Shown: piece after piece, positions 12,517-14,283 of the stretch
Position numbering within the stretch: the stretch's first letter is position 1
How the letters are laid out: each line of letters starts with the position of its first letter
DNA from: BTRG01 sp036986275
GTDB lineage: Bacteria > Pseudomonadota > Gammaproteobacteria > Acidiferrobacterales > SZUA-150
DNA: 14,283 bases
Direction: 5' to 3'
NCBI GenBank assembly: GCA_036986275.1
Contig: BTRG01000059.1
Coordinates: 1-14,283, forward strand
Position numbers and translations under genes: made by a program
The notes under the pieces: model-generated
What the model was told of the DNA's origin: nothing
Seen by the model: only the letters and a program-made list of their open reading frames with translations
The model's database searches: none

Positions 12517-12547
12517 AGGCCGGGGTTCTCCCCGGCCTATTTCTTTT
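12517..12547 (+). terminator. Rho-independent terminator after the 78-residue gene
   Basis: AGGCCGGGG (12517-12525) pairs with CCCCGGCCT (12530-12538) around TTCT, a 9-bp G+C-rich stem, followed by ATTTCTTTT. It ends the rightward transcript before the convergent hemL stop at 12564. It may also slow leftward transcription, but lacks a T-run in that direction. Confidence 0.85.
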
Positions 12548-12563
12548 GCCGTATTAAAATTAT

Positions 12564-13844
12564 TTAAAGTGTCACCAGCACTTGCGCGGCAGCATCCAGC
12601 GTGGCGATCAGGTCATCCTCGCTGTGGGCGGCGGAGACAAAGCCGGCCTCAAAGGCCGACGGCGCCAGGTACACGCCTTGTTCCAGCATCCCGTGGAAGA
12701 AGGCCCTGAATCGCTCCACATTACATGTCATTACCTGGGAAAATGTTGTGATCGGGTCCTGATCCGTAAAAAATACACCGAACATACCTCCCACATACTG
12801 GGTAGTCATGGGGACACCGCATTGATCGGCCCTCGCCTTCAAGCCCTGGGCCAGGTCTTGAGTTTTTTTGCTCAAGGTTTCAAAGAATCCCGCTTCGGCA
12901 ATTTTGTTCAGTGTCACCATGCCTGCCGTCATGGCAATGGGATTGCCGGACAAGGTTCCGGCCTGATACACCGGCCCATCGGGTGCGATGTAATCCATGA
13001 TGTCGGCACGGCCACCAAAGGCCCCTACGGGCATACCACCACCGATGACCTTGCCCAGGGTCGTCAGGTCTGGTTGGATGCCATAATGGCCCTGGGCGCC
13101 ACCCAGGGCGACGCGGAATCCTGTCATGACCTCATCGAGAATAAGTATGCTGCCGTGTTCATCACAGACCGCACGCAGACCCTCGAGAAATCCCGGGACC
13201 GGTGGAACGCAATTCATGTTGCCGGCCACAGGCTCGACGATGATGCAGGCAATATCTCCACCGGCCTGGGCAAAGACCTGCTGTACTTGTTTGAGGTTAT
13301 TGTATTCCAGTGTCAGCGTAAGCGCCGCCAGGTCCGCGGGCACGCCGGGGGAGGTGGGCACGCCCAGGGTCAGGGCGCCGGAGCCGGCCTTCACCAATAG
13401 CGAGTCGGCGTGACCATGATAGCAGCCTTCAAATTTGGCGATTTTGTCACGGCCGGTAAAGCCTCGAGCCAGGCGGATGGCGCTCATGGTGGCTTCGGTA
13501 CCCGAGCTGACCATGCGCACCTTTTCTATGGAAGGCATCAGTTCGCATACCCGCTGGGCCATCTCCGTTTCCAGTGCTGTTGGGGCGCCATAACTCAAGC
13601 CCCTATCGGCCGCGGTTTTGACGGCGGCGATGACATCGGCATGGGTATGGCCCAGAATCATGGGGCCCCATGATCCGACATAATCGATGTAACGCTTGCC
13701 ATCGGCATCCCAGAGGTAGGCACCCTGGGCGCGTTCTATAAAAACAGGATCGCCGCCCACACCTTTGTAGGCGCGTACGGGTGAATTGACACCACCGGGG
13801 ATGCAGGTCTGGGCTTGTTTGAAATAGTTAGAGGATAGGCTCAT
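12564..13844 (-). CDS. hemL: Glutamate-1-semialdehyde 2,1-aminomutase
   Basis: A 426-residue PLP-dependent class III aminotransferase-fold enzyme that converts glutamate-1-semialdehyde to 5-aminolevulinate, the C5 route to haem. It has the family opening PGGVNSPVRAYKGVGG (16-31), the glycine-rich region SSGTEATMSAIRLARG (113-128), the cofactor aspartate D237 in ILDEVMTGFR, and the PLP lysine K265 in LGKVIGGGMPVGA. Length equals the usual 425-430. The start ATG overlaps the thiE stop (ATGA), with no independent ribosome site, so translation is probably coupled to thiE. Pairing of thiE and hemL in one transcript is common in gammaproteobacteria and links two cofactor pathways without a direct enzymatic connection. 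The gene also supports haem supply for the nearby cytochrome, though that is only context. Confidence 0.98.
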   Translation of the reverse strand: MSLSSNYFKQAQTCIPGGVNSPVRAYKGVGGDPVFIERAQGAYLWDADGKRYIDYVGSWGPMILGHTHADVIAAVKTAADRGLSYGAPTALETEMAQRVCELMPSIEKVRMVSSGTEATMSAIRLARGFTGRDKIAKFEGCYHGHADSLLVKAGSGALTLGVPTSPGVPADLAALTLTLEYNNLKQVQQVFAQAGGDIACIIVEPVAGNMNCVPPVPGFLEGLRAVCDEHGSILILDEVMTGFRVALGGAQGHYGIQPDLTTLGKVIGGGMPVGAFGGRADIMDYIAPDGPVYQAGTLSGNPIAMTAGMVTLNKIAEAGFFETLSKKTQDLAQGLKARADQCGVPMTTQYVGGMFGVFFTDQDPITTFSQVMTCNVERFRAFFHGMLEQGVYLAPSAFEAGFVSAAHSEDDLIATLDAAAQVLVTL

Positions 13845-14283
13845 GTGCTGTGCTCGTAAAAAAGATTTGTAAAAACCCGTGCGGTGGATTCAATATCTGG
13901 CTGGGTAAATAAGGCCGAAATCACGGCAACCGCTTGTGCCCCGGTTGTGATCAACAGGCCGGCATTGTCGATATTGATGCCGCCTATGGCAACTACCGGG
14001 ACGGTCAATTTTTTACGTGCTTCGGCCAGCAATGCCGGCGCGGCCTGCACGGCATCAGGTTTGATGCTGGAAGCAAAGAAGCGCCCGAAGGCAATATAAT
14101 CGGCGCCCGCTTGCTCAGCGACCAACGCTAAATCCATGCGATTGTAGCAAGATACCCCGATGATGGTGTGATCGCCCAGCGCACGGCGCGCCTGCGCCAG
14201 ATCGCAGTCGGCCTGTCCCAGGTGTACCCCATGGGCGCCGATTTCAGCGGCCAGTTCCACATCATCATTTATAATTAGTTGAG
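13841..14283 (-). CDS. thiE: Thiamine-phosphate synthase, 5' end outside the window
   Basis: This is the C-terminal 146 or so residues of a TIM-barrel enzyme that joins hydroxymethylpyrimidine diphosphate and thiazole phosphate to thiamine phosphate. The frame is open to the right edge, reading QLIINDDVELAAEIGAHGVH then LGQ, a classic ThiE stretch, so the GTG at 14260 is not the true start. Further motifs are IIGVSCYN (usually G-S-H/T), ADYIAFGRFFASSIKP (a variant of the pyrophosphate-binding F-T-TK region) and VVAIGGIN followed by a GA-AVAVISALF phosphate-binding C terminus. FASSIKP in place of F-TSTK is usual in some proteobacteria. The gene overlaps hemL by four bases and is likely its cotranscribed partner. 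Confidence 0.93.
   Translation of the reverse strand, partial: QLIINDDVELAAEIGAHGVHLGQADCDLAQARRALGDHTIIGVSCYNRMDLALVAEQAGADYIAFGRFFASSIKPDAVQAAPALLAEARKKLTVPVVAIGGINIDNAGLLITTGAQAVAVISALFTQPDIESTARVFTNLFYEHST

Noticed and set aside
12582..13400. 272-residue open frame on the + strand opposite hemL
   Set aside because: It is antisense to a clearly conserved hemL, has no recognisable motifs or ribosome site, and reflects the third-position G+C bias of hemL codons.
13841..14260. Treating GTG at 14260 as the thiE start
   Set aside because: The frame stays open to the window edge and upstream residues (QLIINDD) are conserved ThiE sequence, so the gene is truncated by the window.
1..14283. CRISPR array, tRNA/rRNA or prophage genes
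   Set aside because: No regularly spaced repeats, no cloverleaf-like segments ending in CCA, and no phage structural or integrase proteins were seen on either strand.

Overview
The window looks like a gammaproteobacterial chromosome. Its core follows a neighbourhood I know from Pseudomonas and relatives: homoserine kinase II (thrB), a small DUF2782-type secreted protein, polA, the GTPase engB, and a di-haem cytochrome c4. The proteins match this group and base composition is moderate (roughly half G+C by eye). Acidophile, sulfur-oxidiser or marine lineages are all possible; I cannot name a genus.

Layout. The left edge (1-111, +) is the C-terminal tail of a transposase, ending just before a leftward block: an HDAC-family deacetylase, a BPSS1780-like membrane protein, then thrB, the DUF2782-type protein and a LOG-family Rossmann protein. 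polA is transcribed the other way, its start 36 bp from that of the LOG gene. Leftward again and convergent on polA lies a three-gene signalling set: a CheY-like receiver, a REC-HD-GYP protein (c-di-GMP hydrolysis) and an Hpt-REC-REC-GGDEF protein. The HD-GYP and GGDEF genes are in the same frame, separated only by one TAG and two further codons. The GGDEF active-site motif is degenerate, but its inhibitory c-di-GMP site is intact.

Between the signalling genes and engB is about 0.5 kb of regulatory DNA. It holds a consensus -35/-10 pair with an over-long spacer containing a palindrome, two near-identical 21-bp repeats carrying GTAT-N4-ATAC dyads, and a strong candidate small RNA on the + strand (about 10527-10643). 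The RNA has three hairpins plus a rho-independent terminator. Its position (downstream of polA, convergent with engB) is that of Spot 42 in enterics and ErsA in Pseudomonas, here separated from polA by the signalling genes. One loop exposes CUCCUCCCU, and 11 bases around it are perfectly complementary to the Shine-Dalgarno region of the membrane-protein gene at 1870.

Right of engB are cytochrome c4 (+), an unrecognised 78-residue protein (+) with a structured leader and its own terminator, and the leftward pair thiE (cut by the window end) and hemL, which overlap by ATGA. No rRNA, tRNA or CRISPR array was seen. The most novel material is the sRNA locus and the stop-separated c-di-GMP pair; the remainder is mostly housekeeping.
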